Shown piece by piece: positions 1 to 9,659 of a stretch of DNA of 64,000 nt. Position numbers and translations under genes: made by a program. Source of the DNA: Nicotiana tabacum (lineage: Eukaryota > Streptophyta > Magnoliopsida > Solanales > Solanaceae); NCBI RefSeq assembly GCF_000715075.1, contig NC_134102.1, positions 46,757,348 through 46,821,347 of the forward strand, in the 5' to 3' direction. Each line of letters starts with the position of its first letter. Position 1 is the stretch's first letter. Below the pieces are notes generated by a model that saw only the letters and a list, made by a program, of their open reading frames with translations, did no database searches and was not told where the DNA came from.

Positions 1-1420
1 TATTTGTACGGTGTTCCTTGTGATATTTACACCAATCATCGGAGTTTGCAGCATCTGTTCAAGCAAAAGGATCTTAACTTGCTTTAGCGGAGGTGGTTGG
101 AGCTACTTAAGGACTATGATATCATAATTTTGTACCACCCGGGAAAGGCCAATGTGGTGGCCGATGCTTTGAGTTGTCGGGTGGAGAGTTTGGGGTGTTT
201 AGCATATCTTCCAGCAGTAGAGAGACCCTTAGCATTGGATGTTCAGGCCTTAGCTAGCAAGTTTGTGAGATTGGATATTTTTGAGTCGAGTCGAGTGTTG
301 GCTTGTGTGGTCTCTCAGTCTTCTCTTTATGATCGTATCAGGGAGCATCAGTATGATGACCCCCACCTGCTTTCCCTTAAGGACACAGTTCAACACGATT
401 ATGCTAAGGAGGTCACTATTGGGGATGATGGCGTATTGGGGATATAGGGTAGGCTATGTGTGCCTAATGTAGATGGTTTACGTGAGTTGATTCTCCAGGA
501 GGCTCATAGCTCGCGGTACTCTATTCATCTGGGTGCCGCGAAGATGTATCAGGACTTGAGGTAGCATTACTTGTGGAGGAGGATGAAGAAGGACATAGTG
601 GAGTATGTGGCTCGGTGCCTAAATTTCCAGCAGGTTAAGTATGAGCATCAACGACCGGGTGGGTTGCTTCAGAAGTTAGAGATTCCGGAGTGGAAATAGG
701 AGCGGATCACTATGGATTTCGTTATTGGACTCCCATGGACTCAGCAGAGTTTTGATGCGGTTTGGGTGATTATGGATAGGCTGACCAAGTCAGCTCATTT
801 CATTCCTGTGATGACTACATATTCTTCCGAGCAGCTAGCTTGAATCTACATCCGTGAGATCGTCAGGCTTCATGGCGTACTGGTATCTATTATCTTTGAT
901 TGGGGTATGCAGTTTACATCACGGTTCTGGAGAGCCGTACAACATGAGTGGGGTATTAGAGTGGAGCTGAGCACATAATTTCACCCTCAGACGGACGGAC
1001 AGTCCGAGCACACTATTCAGATATTCAGAAAGAAGGGCAAGCTGAGCTCGAGGTACATTGGTCCTTTTGAGGTGTTGCATCATGTTGGGGAGGTTCCTAT
1101 GAGGTTGCCTTACCTCCCAGCCTAGTAGGAGTTCATACGGTATTCCACGTTTCTATGCTCCGAAAGTATCACGGTGATCCAGCTCATGTTTTGGATTTCA
1201 GCTCAGTCCAGTTGGACAAGGATCTATCTTATGTTGAGGAGCCAGTGGCTATTTTGGACAGGCAGGTCAAAAAGCTAAGGTCAAAGAACATTGCTTCAGT
1301 AAAGGTTCAATGGAGGGGTCAGCCGATCGAGGAGACGACTTGGGAGACCGAGCATGGTATGCGCAACCGTTATCCTCATCTTTTCACCACTTCAGGTATG
1401 TCTTTATGCTCGTTCGAGGA
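1..1420 (+). pseudogene. Ty3/gypsy pol remnant: RNase H end, integrase, chromodomain (family C)
   Basis: This is the 3' part of a retrotransposon polyprotein, cut by the window edge. Reading along: the end of RNase H ([20 protein letters not shown] near 100-160), the integrase zinc-binding region (KMYQDLR to ARCLNFQQ, 540-635; the second zinc cysteine pair is damaged), the integrase core (TMDFVIGLP, then FHPQTDGQ near 980), and a chromodomain-like tail (ILDRQVKKLRSKNIASVKVQ, 1250-1310). Stop codons interrupt at about 85, 445, 562, 698, 841 and 977. Compared with the fuller copy at 49340-50990, about 310 bp of integrase are missing at about 1030. The protein would have inserted cDNA into chromatin; this copy is dead. 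The family match is strong, and the lineage name (Tekay/Del-type chromovirus) is inferred. Confidence 0.88.
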
Positions 1421-1429
1421 CGAATGATT

Positions 1430-1447
1430 ATTTTAAGAGGGGAAGGA
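1430..1447 (+). promoter_or_regulatory. Polypurine tract of family C
   Basis: A purine-rich run (AAGAGGGGAAGGATG-like) ends exactly where the LTR begins with TG. It primes plus-strand cDNA synthesis in LTR elements. The same motif sits before the 3' LTR at 51039. Confidence 0.75.
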
Positions 1448-2005
1448 TGTAATGACCCGGCCGGTCGTTTTGAAAGTTATAGCCCCGATCTCCTATTAAC
1501 TGCTTCTCCCGTATCTATTTCTGCTATTGTGACTGGCCGGGAGGCCTCGTTTTGGTTTTTGAGTGTTTTGGGACACTTAGTCCCTAAATGGAGGTTTAAG
1601 CCTTAAGATATGGACCGTAGTTAGAACTGTGTGAAGACGACTCCGGAATGAAGTTAAGTCAGTTCCGTTAGCTCCGTTGGGTGATTTTGGACTTAGGGGC
1701 ATGTCCGGATTGTGTTTTGGAGGTCTGTAGCTGATATAGTCTTGAAATGGCGAAAGTCAAATTTTTGGAGATTTTGACCGGTAGTGGACTTTTTGATATC
1801 AGGGTCGGATTCCTATTCCGAAAGTTGGAGTAGGTCCGTAGGGTTGATTATGACCTGTGCTCAAAATTTGGGGTCAATCGGACGTGGTTTGGTTGGTTTC
1901 GGCATCGGCTGTCGGATTTGGAAGTTTCAAGTTCTTTTAGTTTGAATCGGAGGATGATTCGTAATTTTAACGTTGTTTGATATGGTTTGAGGGCTCGACT
2001 ATGTT

Positions 2006-2290
2006 CGACCGCAGGTGCGAGATCGCACGTGCGGTGCACAAAGCGCAGAAGCGGAGATTGGAGGCGTGTCCAGGGATCGCAAGTGCAAGGGAATTTCCGC
2101 ATCTGCGATGCCTGCAGATGCGTTATAGGAACCGCAGGCGCGGTGAATGACCGCAGAAGCGGGCAGTGTTCCGCAGCGCGCACACGCACGTGTGGCCCCC
2201 TTTCCGCAGATGCGGTCCCAGCCCCTTTACTGATTTTCGCACCTGCGATGGATTTCCCGCAGCTGCGGTTGAAGGCTCACAGAAGCGAGT
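2006..2290 (+). repeat. GC-rich array of CGCANNTGCG-like motifs in LTR
   Basis: A CpG-dense block in otherwise AT-rich DNA. It is built from short quasi-palindromes such as GCAGGTGCG, CGCACGTGCG, CGCATCTGCG and CCGCAGAAGCGG. The symmetric ones contain an E-box core (CANNTG). Equivalent blocks occupy the same relative place in the other C-type LTRs. Confidence 0.8.
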
Positions 2291-2886
2291 TTACTGGGCA
2301 GAAAAGAGGAATTCGAGGGTTGATTACCCATTTCTATTTTGGGAGTTTGAGAGCTCGGTGTTAGGCGATGTTTCGAGATTTCTTCAAGGAGATTGTTGGG
2401 GTAAGTGGTTCTAACTCGGATTGGACTATATTTCATGAATTTATTGCTATTTTCATCATCTAATTAGGGATTTGAGTTGGAAATTTGGGAAAAAAATGGT
2501 AGAAACTTCATAGACTAAAATTTCGAGTTTTGGAAGGAGATTTGAGGTCGGATTCGAGTAATTCTTGTATGGTTAGACTCGTGAGCGAATGGATGTTCGT
2601 ATTTTGTGACTTTTACCCGATTCCGAGACATTGGCCCGGGGAGGCTTTTTGGGGTGATTTTCTAATTTTTTTGCTTTAGCTTTGATTTCATTAATTAGAT
2701 TAATTTCTTATAGTTGTATTTATGGTATGAATTTGATTTTGGCTAGATTTGGGCCATTCGGAGTCGGAGATTCGTGGAAAAGGCATTGTTACCGATTGAT
2801 TGAGCTTGGTTCGAGGTAAGTGGCTTGCTTAACCTTGTGTGGGGGAGATCCCCTTAGGATTTTGGTACTGTTGTGATATGTGAGCT

Positions 2887-2918
2887 CCGTGTACGTGAGG
2901 TGACGAGTACGTACACAG
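2887..2918 (+). other. Conserved LTR hairpin H2 (family C, 3' LTR fragment)
   Basis: The arms CCGTGTACGT and ACGTACACAG form nine of ten pairs around the 12-nt loop GAGGTGACGAGT. The same hairpin recurs at 44888, 52634, 6549, 18574 (minus strand) and 35374 (minus strand), with different stems. Confidence 0.6.
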
Positions 2919-3208
2919 GCTATTTGTTGACAAATCTGATTTTTTTTACTGAGTAGCGATTTGTTTCCTTTAATTGGAGTTATACCGTTTAAATAAGTAT
3001 TAGTCTGTTTTTCATTCTTAATTGAGTTATCCCAATATGCGTAGTTATCCTATTTAGTCTAATATCGCATGTCTACATACTTTAACTGCTTATTTGAACT
3101 CTGTGAAGCATGGCTAGTTGATTTCCTATTTTTCCTTGTTCTTTATCAGCCTTAACTGTAAAATTCTTGCTGTTAACTATGGTATTTATCGGTTGAGCTG
3201 TGTGTTTA

Positions 3209-3530
3209 CTTTTGAGACTATGAGGCGGTTCCTCGGGAGTTCACCCTGCACATTTACCTTTGAGACTATGAGGCGGTTCCTCGGGAGTTCTCCCTTTTGA
3301 GACTACGAGGCGATTCCTCAGGGGTTCTCCCTGCACATTTACTTTTGAGACTACGAGGCGGTTCCTCGGGATTTCTCCCTGTATATTTACTTTTGATACT
3401 ACAAGGCGATTCCTCAGGAGTTCTCCCTGCACATTTACTTTTGAGACTACGAGGCGGTTCCTCGGTAGTTCTCCCTGTATATTTATTTTGGAACTATGAG
3501 ACGGTATCTCGGGAGATCCCCTGCCGTTTA
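3209..3530 (+). repeat. ~48-bp minisatellite of small hairpins in LTR
   Basis: About six units begin TTTGAGACTAYGAGG, at 3211, 3259, 3296, 3343, 3391 and 3439, mostly 47-48 bp apart with one shorter unit. Each contains a 5-bp stem with a 5-nt loop, for example CGAGG-CGGTT-CCTCG at 3354-3368. A degenerate last unit at about 3485 reads GAGA-CGGTA-TCTC. Confidence 0.8.
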
Positions 3531-4144
3531 CCCCTGTGTGTTCTGCGTTGCTTCTTTGCTATGTTCTCTTTGTTTAAATTCTAGTCTCTTACTATATAGT
3601 ACATTCTCCTATTTATTTATTATATACCAGTGGGCCTGACCTGACCTCGTCACTACTCGACCGAGGTTAGGCTTGGCACTTGCTGGGTACCGTTGTGGTG
3701 TACTCATGCTACTCTTCTGCACATGTTTTGTGTGTAGATCTAGGTACTTCTTATCAGCCCCGCTACTAGCTAAGAGTGATTGTTGCTGTACGGAGACTTC
3801 AAGGTACATATGTCGCGTCCGTAGACCTCGGAGTCCCCCTCTATTCTCTCCCATGACATTTACTTTTCGTATTTCTTTTGTTAGACTCTGGTGTATAGAG
3901 ATACTAGTTTCCTTCTGTAGCTTGTGACTTACGATGTTTCAGGTTTTGGGAAGACTGTGTATTATAGAGTATTGGTTATTGTACATGTCGAGCGGCATTG
4001 TTACTAGTTATTTAGTTATCCACTGTTGTTAGTTACCAAGTTTTACTTTTGTTTTTGTTATATTTTCGCAATTTGTTAGGCTTACCTAGTCGTAGAGACT
4101 AGGTGCCGTCACGACGTTATACGAAGGGAGTTTGGGTCGGGACA

Positions 4145-4624
4145 AATGTTACAGTGGTTCGGGTCAAGACCCAAATTTGCTAAATAATTGGGTTTCTGTG
4201 TGGATCTTTGGATATAGTCAAGAATAACATTTGAGTAATTAAGTTGTTATGATAGTAACTGGAGTTTAGGCCTTTTAAGATTAAAATTGGAGGATCATGT
4301 GCGCATTCTTGCATCTTGATTCCTTTAAAATTTAAAATAATTATGTTTTAACCATGTCTACATTTTCGTACCTTGGTTTAACATCCAACTTCAAAGAAGA
4401 ATACCTTGTGTGCATACCGCATCTTGGTGAACACAATTAATAAAATACAATAATTAATTAAGTGGTAATAGGCAAATCATAATCAATAAAATACAAGAAT
4501 AGTCAAGAGTTGGTTTAAGCCGGACATTAGTCAGTAGAAGTGATCGTGTTAGAACCACGGGACTCGAGAGATGCCTTACACCCTCAGTCTTCTGTTTTCG
4601 TAGACCATAAATTAGGAGTCAAAC
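4145..4624 (+). repeat. LTR scrap, Tat-like motif
   Basis: There is no reading frame here. Around 4540-4600 the sequence (AACCACGGGACTCGAGAG, then TGCCTTACACC) resembles a motif seen in opposite orientation at 30370-30430, where it lies near the end of a Tat-like LTR. The rest is AT-rich and I recognise nothing in it. Confidence 0.35.
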
Positions 4625-4949
4625 TATCACGACCCAAACCGATGGGCCGCAACGGGCACCCGGTACCTTACTCAACCAAGTACCACGTAACGTATATTTC
4701 GTATCATACTATCAAAGGTAAATGAGCCGGAAAGGCTGCCGTGAGATAACCAGAATACAACATGAGAAAATACTCGACATAGGATGACCCAACATGATGT
4801 ACCGACTTATACATATGACATACGGTCCTATAAGGTCGGCAGGATCCTTTATATACTCAAAACATAGGCCGACAAGGCCATACAAGTATCCATATAGATG
4901 ACATCTATCTACAAGCCTATAAGAGTAGATAAATACCATAAAGGTCGGG
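4625..4949 (-). repeat. 3' end of an LTR related to the 20732-29345 element
   Basis: On the minus strand this reads as the last ~325 bp of an LTR: GGTACTTGGTTGAGTAAGGT, then CGGTTTGGGTCGTGATA. That matches the LTR ends near 22690-22744. It is cut off by the family A LTR that starts at 4950, so family A inserted into it or recombined with it. Confidence 0.6.
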
Positions 4950-5654
4950 TGTAATGATTCGGCCGGTCATTTTGGGAGTTATAGTCCCGTTTTCCCATTT
5001 CTACTTCTTTTATGTTATTCAGCTATATTATGTTATATCGGGTTAGTTGGTTCGGGTCCGGGAGGAACTCGGAGTGAAATGAGACACTTAGTCTCATAAT
5101 TGAAAAATTGAGTTAGAAAAGTGGACCGGATATGGACCTATGTGTAGACGATCTCGGATTTGAATTCTGATAATTCCAATAGCTCCGTATAGTTATTTTG
5201 GGCTTAGGAGCGTGTCCAGAATATTATTTGGAAGTCCGTAGAGGAATTAGGCTTAAAATGCCGAAAGTTTAATTTTTGAGAAGTTTGATCGGGGGTTGAC
5301 TTTTTGATATCGGGGTCGGAATCCAATTCTGAAAATTGAAATACCTCTATTATGTCATTTATGAATTGTGTGCAAAATTTGAGGCCAATCGGATGTGATT
5401 TGATAGGTTCCGGAGTTATTTGTAGAAATTAGAAATTTCAAAGTTCATTAGGCTTGAATTGGGGTGTAATTCATGGTTTTAGTGTTGTTTGAGGTGATTT
5501 GAGGGTTCGACTAAGTTTGTATGATGTTTTAGGACTTGTTGGTATATTTGGTTGAGGTCCCGAGGGGATCGGGTGAGTTTCGGATGGTTAACGGGTTGGA
5601 TTTTGGACTTGGAACTCTGCTGGAATTTTTCTGATGCACCATCTGGTTTCCTTC

Positions 5655-5972
5655 ATCACGTTCGCGAGTAGAGCCTCGCGTTCGCAAAGAGGAATTGAGA
5701 GGCTAGCATATTTGCTCTTCACGTTTGCGAAGGGTGGACTGGGTGTGCATCGCAAACGCGAGAGGTGTTACGCGTTTGCGAAGAAGAGAGGAAGCAACCG
5801 AAGACCCCAGGCAATTGGTCTACGCGTTCGCGTAAGGGGGTGTCGCGTTCGCGTAGTGAGAGGGAACGAAGCATCAAATTCGCGATGGGTTGAACGCGTT
5901 CGTGTAGAAGGCATTGAGGCACAGGAATTTTGTGCTTCGCGAACGCGAGGCACTGACCGCGTTCGCGAAGAA
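5655..5972 (+). repeat. GC-rich array of CGCGTTCGCG motifs in family A LTR
   Basis: Repeated CGCGTTCGCG, TTCGCGAAC and CGTTTGCGAAG words form a CpG-dense block. Its position matches the CGCANNTGCG block of family C, but the core word differs. Confidence 0.75.
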
Positions 5973-6548
5973 GAAAGGTCTGGGCAGTGAGTTTAAGTTC
6001 TGAAAATCAGTTTTTGGCGATTTGGAGCTCGGAAGTGAGGCTATTTTGGGTGATTTTCATAGGAAACAACGGGGTAAGAGTTCTTAACTCAATATTGGTT
6101 AAATTACCCGAATCCATGGTTGTTTTTATCATTTAATTGGTGAATTGAGTTGGGAAAATTTGAAAATCCTCTTAGTTTAAATTGAAGATTTGAGGGTCGA
6201 GTTGGGGTCGGATTTTGGTAAATTTGGTATGGTTAGACTCGTGGTTGAATGGGCTTCCGGATTTTGTAACTTTTGTCGAGTTCCAAGACATGGGCCCCAA
6301 GGGCGAGTTTTGAGCTAATTTTCAGATTTTTATGGAAAATCATTTTTATCTTGTGGAATTAATTCCAATGAATTTTATTGACTGAAACGAATTATTTATG
6401 ACTAGATTCGAGGCATTTAGAGACCATTTCATGAGGAAAGGACATTGCAGAATAAGAATTTCGCGGTTTGAGGTAAGTAACGATTGTAAATCTAGTCCTG
6501 AGGGTATGAAACCCCAGATTTTGTATCATTCTACTATTTTGAAGTGAC

Positions 6549-6576
6549 GCCCATGATAGGTGACAGGTGTGTGGGC
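6549..6576 (+). other. Conserved LTR hairpin H2 (family A)
   Basis: The arms GCCCATGA and GTGTGGGC pair at seven of eight positions, two of them G-U, around the loop TAGGTGACAGGT. This loop aligns base for base with GAGGTGACGAGT of family C, while the stem is different. Confidence 0.5.
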
Positions 6577-6917
6577 ATGCACTATTGGGTATTTGTGACT
6601 TGGTCTGTCCCGTAGCAACTGTAAAGTTGCATACTTTGTTGAAACCATTTGATACTTATATGTTTTGGAAAGAATTTCTGTAAATTGGGCTGAATGCCAT
6701 GTTTGGGCCTTGCGCCAATGCTGTTTGGACCCTTAGGGGTCGTTTCTTACCATCCTCTCGCTGTTTTCGATTGAAAATCTATACTCAGTCATGTTTATAC
6801 TTGTTTACTGCATAACTCAGTTTTATGACTCTATTTTGATGCATATAAATGTTGTTTTGGGCCGAATGCCCTATTTTACTGAAATGCCCGAGTGGCTTGA
6901 GAGGTTTATGACTGAGA

Positions 6918-7060
6918 GAGGCCGAGGGCCTGATTTGTGAGGATGAGTGTGGATCGGGGCTGCTCGCCTGCAACATATTTATGACTGAGTGAGGCCAAGG
7001 GCCTGATTTGTGAGGATGAGTGTGGATCGGGGCTGCCCGCCTGCAGCATACTTTATTATT
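6918..7060 (+). repeat. 73-bp tandem repeat in family A LTR
   Basis: Two units start GAGGCCRAGGGCCTG at 6918 and 6991. The start of each unit can fold as AGGCC-GAG-GGCCT. It is present inverted at about 63600-63750. Confidence 0.8.
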
Positions 7061-7189
7061 TTGGCACGTGAGTTGTCCGTGCAGATTATAGTGCTTGGGC
7101 TGAAGGAGCCCCTCCGGAGTCTGTACAAACCCCCAGTGAGCGCAGGTACCTACTGAGTGCGAGTGCCGAGTGCTGAGTGGCTTGGAGGC

Positions 7190-7320
7190 ATGAGTGATTG
7201 TGAGGTATGCCCGAGGGGCACGAGTGATTGTGAGGTATGCCCGAGTGGCACGAGTGACTGTGAGGTTTGCCCGAGGGGCTGTATATGAATGATGTTTTGC
7301 CCGAGGGGCTGTTTATAATT
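7190..7320 (+). repeat. ~35-bp tandem repeat in family A LTR
   Basis: Four units of the type TGTGAGGTATGCCCGAGGGG. Each has the short self-complementary word GCCC-GAG-GGGC or TGCC-CGAGT-GGCA. The inverted counterpart is at 63355-63475. Confidence 0.8.
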
Positions 7321-7977
7321 TCATCATTTTTGCTCACCTTTGCATTGAGCCTTTGTTTGAAAAACTATTGGAAAAATTATCTTTAAATGATTCTTACTGG
7401 AACCTGGTTTAAACGAGGTGATTCGATTCAAACACTGATTTTTAAAGCATGTTGTACTTTACTGAGATTTCATGATATGAACGTTATATGCTTTATTGCT
7501 CGTCACTACTGCTCAGTCTTTATTTATTGTTGTTACTTACTGAGTTGGCGTACTCACATTACTCCCTGCACCTTGTGTGCAGATTCAGGTGTAGCTGGAC
7601 ACGGTAGTGGTTATTGAGTGTTCTGGTTGCAGGTTTTCTTGGAGATAGTAAGGTAGCTGTTTGGCGATCGCAGCCCGTGCTCTTCTCTCTCTTATCTTCC
7701 TCTAGTTGTATTTAGCTATTTTCCAGGCTGAGTTAGCCTTGATATTGTTAGACAGATTGTAGTAGATGCTCATGACTAGTGACACCCCGATGTCGGGCTT
7801 TTCTTTTCCGCACTTCTGTTTTTCTTTGATTTGAACTCTTTAAATGGAGGTTTTATGTTAAATAACCTTGAAATTTTCTTTGAAATGAAAATATCGGTAT
7901 GTTTTGAAAATGAGTCAGCTTGCCTAGTTCCACGAAAGGCGCCATCACGACAGAGGTTAGTTTGGGTCGTGACAGAT

Positions 7978-7989
7978 TGGTATCAGAGC
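7978..7989 (+). promoter_or_regulatory. Primer-binding site (initiator tRNA-Met)
   Basis: TGGTATCAGAGC is complementary to the 3' end of plant initiator tRNA-Met and lies 3 nt after the family A LTR end, where minus-strand cDNA would start. Confidence 0.9.
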
Positions 7990-8049
7990 CTAGGTTACAT
8001 AGGTCTCACGAGTCATGAGCGGGTTTAGTAGAGTCTTGCGGATCGGTGC

Positions 8050-8061
8050 GGAGACGTCTCC
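8050..8061 (+). other. Leader palindrome downstream of PBS (family A)
   Basis: GGAGACGTCTCC is a perfect 12-nt palindrome, 60 nt downstream of the PBS. The related leaders at 46041 and 17180 carry the same element with altered bases. By analogy with retroviral leaders it could act in RNA dimerisation or packaging; that is inference. Confidence 0.45.
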
Positions 8062-8173
8062 ACTTATCTTCAGGAGGATGCAGAACCTTTAGGAAACTCC
8101 ACATTCTTGAATTCTTGTCGTGCAAATCTGTTGATTCTAGTAACTAAACATCTGTTGTTTCATTCTCTCACAG

Positions 8174-9572
8174 ATGGTGAGGACTCATGCTACCGGTCAG
8201 GAGGGCCAGCTACCAGTACCACCACTCAGGGCCGCGAGAGGCCGAGGCCGTGGTAGAGGTCGTAGTAGGGGCAGAGGTGCAGCCCGTACAGCAGCTGGGG
8301 TAGTACCTGCAGATACACCGGTTGTCCTAGATCATGACCAAGTTCCAGTTGTTGATGCACCAGCTCAGGCACTACTTGTGCCTATTGTGATTCTAGCCCT
8401 TCAGGAGGTCCTAGCTCAGATTTTGACAGCGTGTACTGGCCTTGCTCAGGCGGTCTCTATTTCGATGGCCGCAGCCACTTCTCAGGCCAAGGGAGGCACT
8501 CAGATTCCCATCGCTCGCACACCCGAGCAGGTTATTCAGGGACTTCAGACATTGGAGCTACCACCAGCCTAGTCGGTTGCTGTTGCTCAGGATTATGTGG
8601 TTCCTGCTATGCCTGAGGATGATCAGCGTAGGTTGGAGAGGTTTGGGAAACTTCAGCCACCACCTTTCAGTGGCACAGAGAGAGAGGATGCTCAGGACCT
8701 TTTGGACAGGTGTCAGAGGATACTCCATACTGCTGGTATTTTGGAGACTTGTGGGGTCTCATTCACTACCTTTCAGTTTTCTGGGGCTGCACTCAGATGG
8801 TGGGAGACTTACGAGAGGCGTAGGCCTATGGCGCAGCACCCCTTACTTGGAAGCAGTTCTCTATGGTCTTTTTGGAGAAGTTCGTGCCTCGATCTCGCAG
8901 AGAGGAGCTGCGCAGACAGTTTGAGTGGCTTCGCCAGGGAGATATGTCTATGATACAGTATGAGATGCGATTCTCTGAGTTGGACCGTCATGCTATATGG
9001 TTGGTTCCCACGGATAGAGAGAGGATCATGAGGTTTATTGATGGCCTCACTTATCAGCTACAGTTGCTCATGACCAGGGAGCCGGTTTTGGGTGCTACCT
9101 TTGATGAGGTTGTCGACATTGCTCGGCAGATTGAGATGGTTCGCGATCAAGAGAGGGTTGAGCGGGAGGCCAAGAGGCCTCGTGGTCAGGGTGGATCCAG
9201 CGGTGCTCCTTTTAAGGGTCAGTTCCAGCACGGTAGAGGTCGTCATTTCAGACAGGCTCAGTCAGCTCGGCCATTTCATCGGGGTGCATCATCTGGCCAT
9301 GGTTCTCACAGTTCTCATCAGGGCCACTCATCACTTAGTGCCCTTCCAGTTCAGAGTTCGTCTTGTGCTCCACCTGTTCAGGGCTCTTCCATGCCAGGTT
9401 CTTCTACCAGTCATCCCGGTGCTAGGGGTTCCCTTCAGTTTCCGCCACTAGCACCAGGGAGTTGTTTTTAGTGTGGGGAGATTGGGCATATGTGGAGGCA
9501 GTGTCCTCGTCGTCATGGAGGTCTATCTCAGCAGAGGAGTCAGCCTCCGACTATAGCAGTTTTAGAGAGAGA
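8174..9572 (+). pseudogene. Family A gag, broken
   Basis: Gag is the capsid-type protein that packages element RNA. The start follows the leader at 8174 and opens MVRTHATGQ with an Arg/Gly-rich stretch (RGRGRGRGRSRGRG, residues ~19-32). The conserved gag core follows: PPPFSGTE near 8655, then RWWETYERR near 8800, then FSELDRHAIWLVPTDRERI near 8970. A CX2CX4HX4C zinc knuckle lies at 9463-9505. Damage: stop at 8570-8572; frameshift near 8830; a stop codon falls between the first two cysteines of the knuckle (9469-9471). Similarity ends at about 9572 inside the post-knuckle region, where a family B LTR begins. There is no pol. The family assignment is firm. Confidence 0.88.
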
Positions 9573-9659
9573 ATAAGAAGCTCCAACCACCCTACTCATC
9601 CATTCTTGCTCAATCTTGAAGAATCAATGAAGCCACTTACTAGGCCATCAACTATCCTG

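Larger units (their letters stand above)
2816..3737 (+). other. Predicted intron within family C LTR
   Basis: The donor is CGAG|GTAAGT at 2816 and the acceptor is TGTGTAG|ATC at 3737, downstream of the pyrimidine-rich tract near 3712-3725. Both ends are conserved in position in the other family C LTRs. In this copy the acceptor reads TAG where the relatives have CAG. Splicing is inferred from sequence only. Confidence 0.45.
1448..4144 (+). mobile_element. 3' LTR of family C (2.7 kb)
   Basis: It starts TGTAATGACC and ends GGGTCGGGACA, and aligns along its length with the LTR pair at 43298-45969 and 51039-53720. It carries a GC-rich block, a 5' splice-like site, a hairpin, a minisatellite and a 3' splice-like site in the same order as those copies. 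The 5' LTR lies outside the window, so the target duplication cannot be tested. Confidence 0.85.
6473..7582 (+). other. Predicted intron within family A LTR
   Basis: Donor TTTGAG|GTAAGTAA. The acceptor is CCTTGTGTGCAG|ATTCAGG, preceded by a TACTCAC branch-like word near 7551. A hairpin starts 25 nt after the donor (6498-6517: CTG-A-GGG...CCCCAG). The same acceptor is intact in the inverted LTR at 63079. Confidence 0.5.
4950..7974 (+). mobile_element. 5' LTR of family A gypsy element (3.0 kb)
   Basis: It begins TGTAATGATTCGGCC, ends TTGGGTCGTGACA and is followed by a primer-binding site at 7978. Layout: GC-rich block (5655-5972), donor-like site (6472/6473), hairpin (6549-6576), 73-bp and ~35-bp tandem repeats (6918-7320), acceptor-like site (7582), U5. 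A related LTR lies inverted at 62684-64000. The matching 3' LTR is absent because the element is broken at 9572. Confidence 0.85.

Noticed and set aside
1987..2364. Plus-strand frame of 125 residues in the family C LTR
   Set aside because: It is open only because the CG-rich array lacks stops. Frames in the same block of other LTR copies lie in different phases and on either strand.
3241..3432. Repeat protein frame with RNRLVVSK units
   Set aside because: A 48-bp minisatellite is a multiple of three, so it translates as a repeat; no sign of coding use.
5634..5990. Arg-rich frame of 118 residues in the family A LTR
   Set aside because: Encoded by the CGCGTTCGCG array and not kept in related LTRs.
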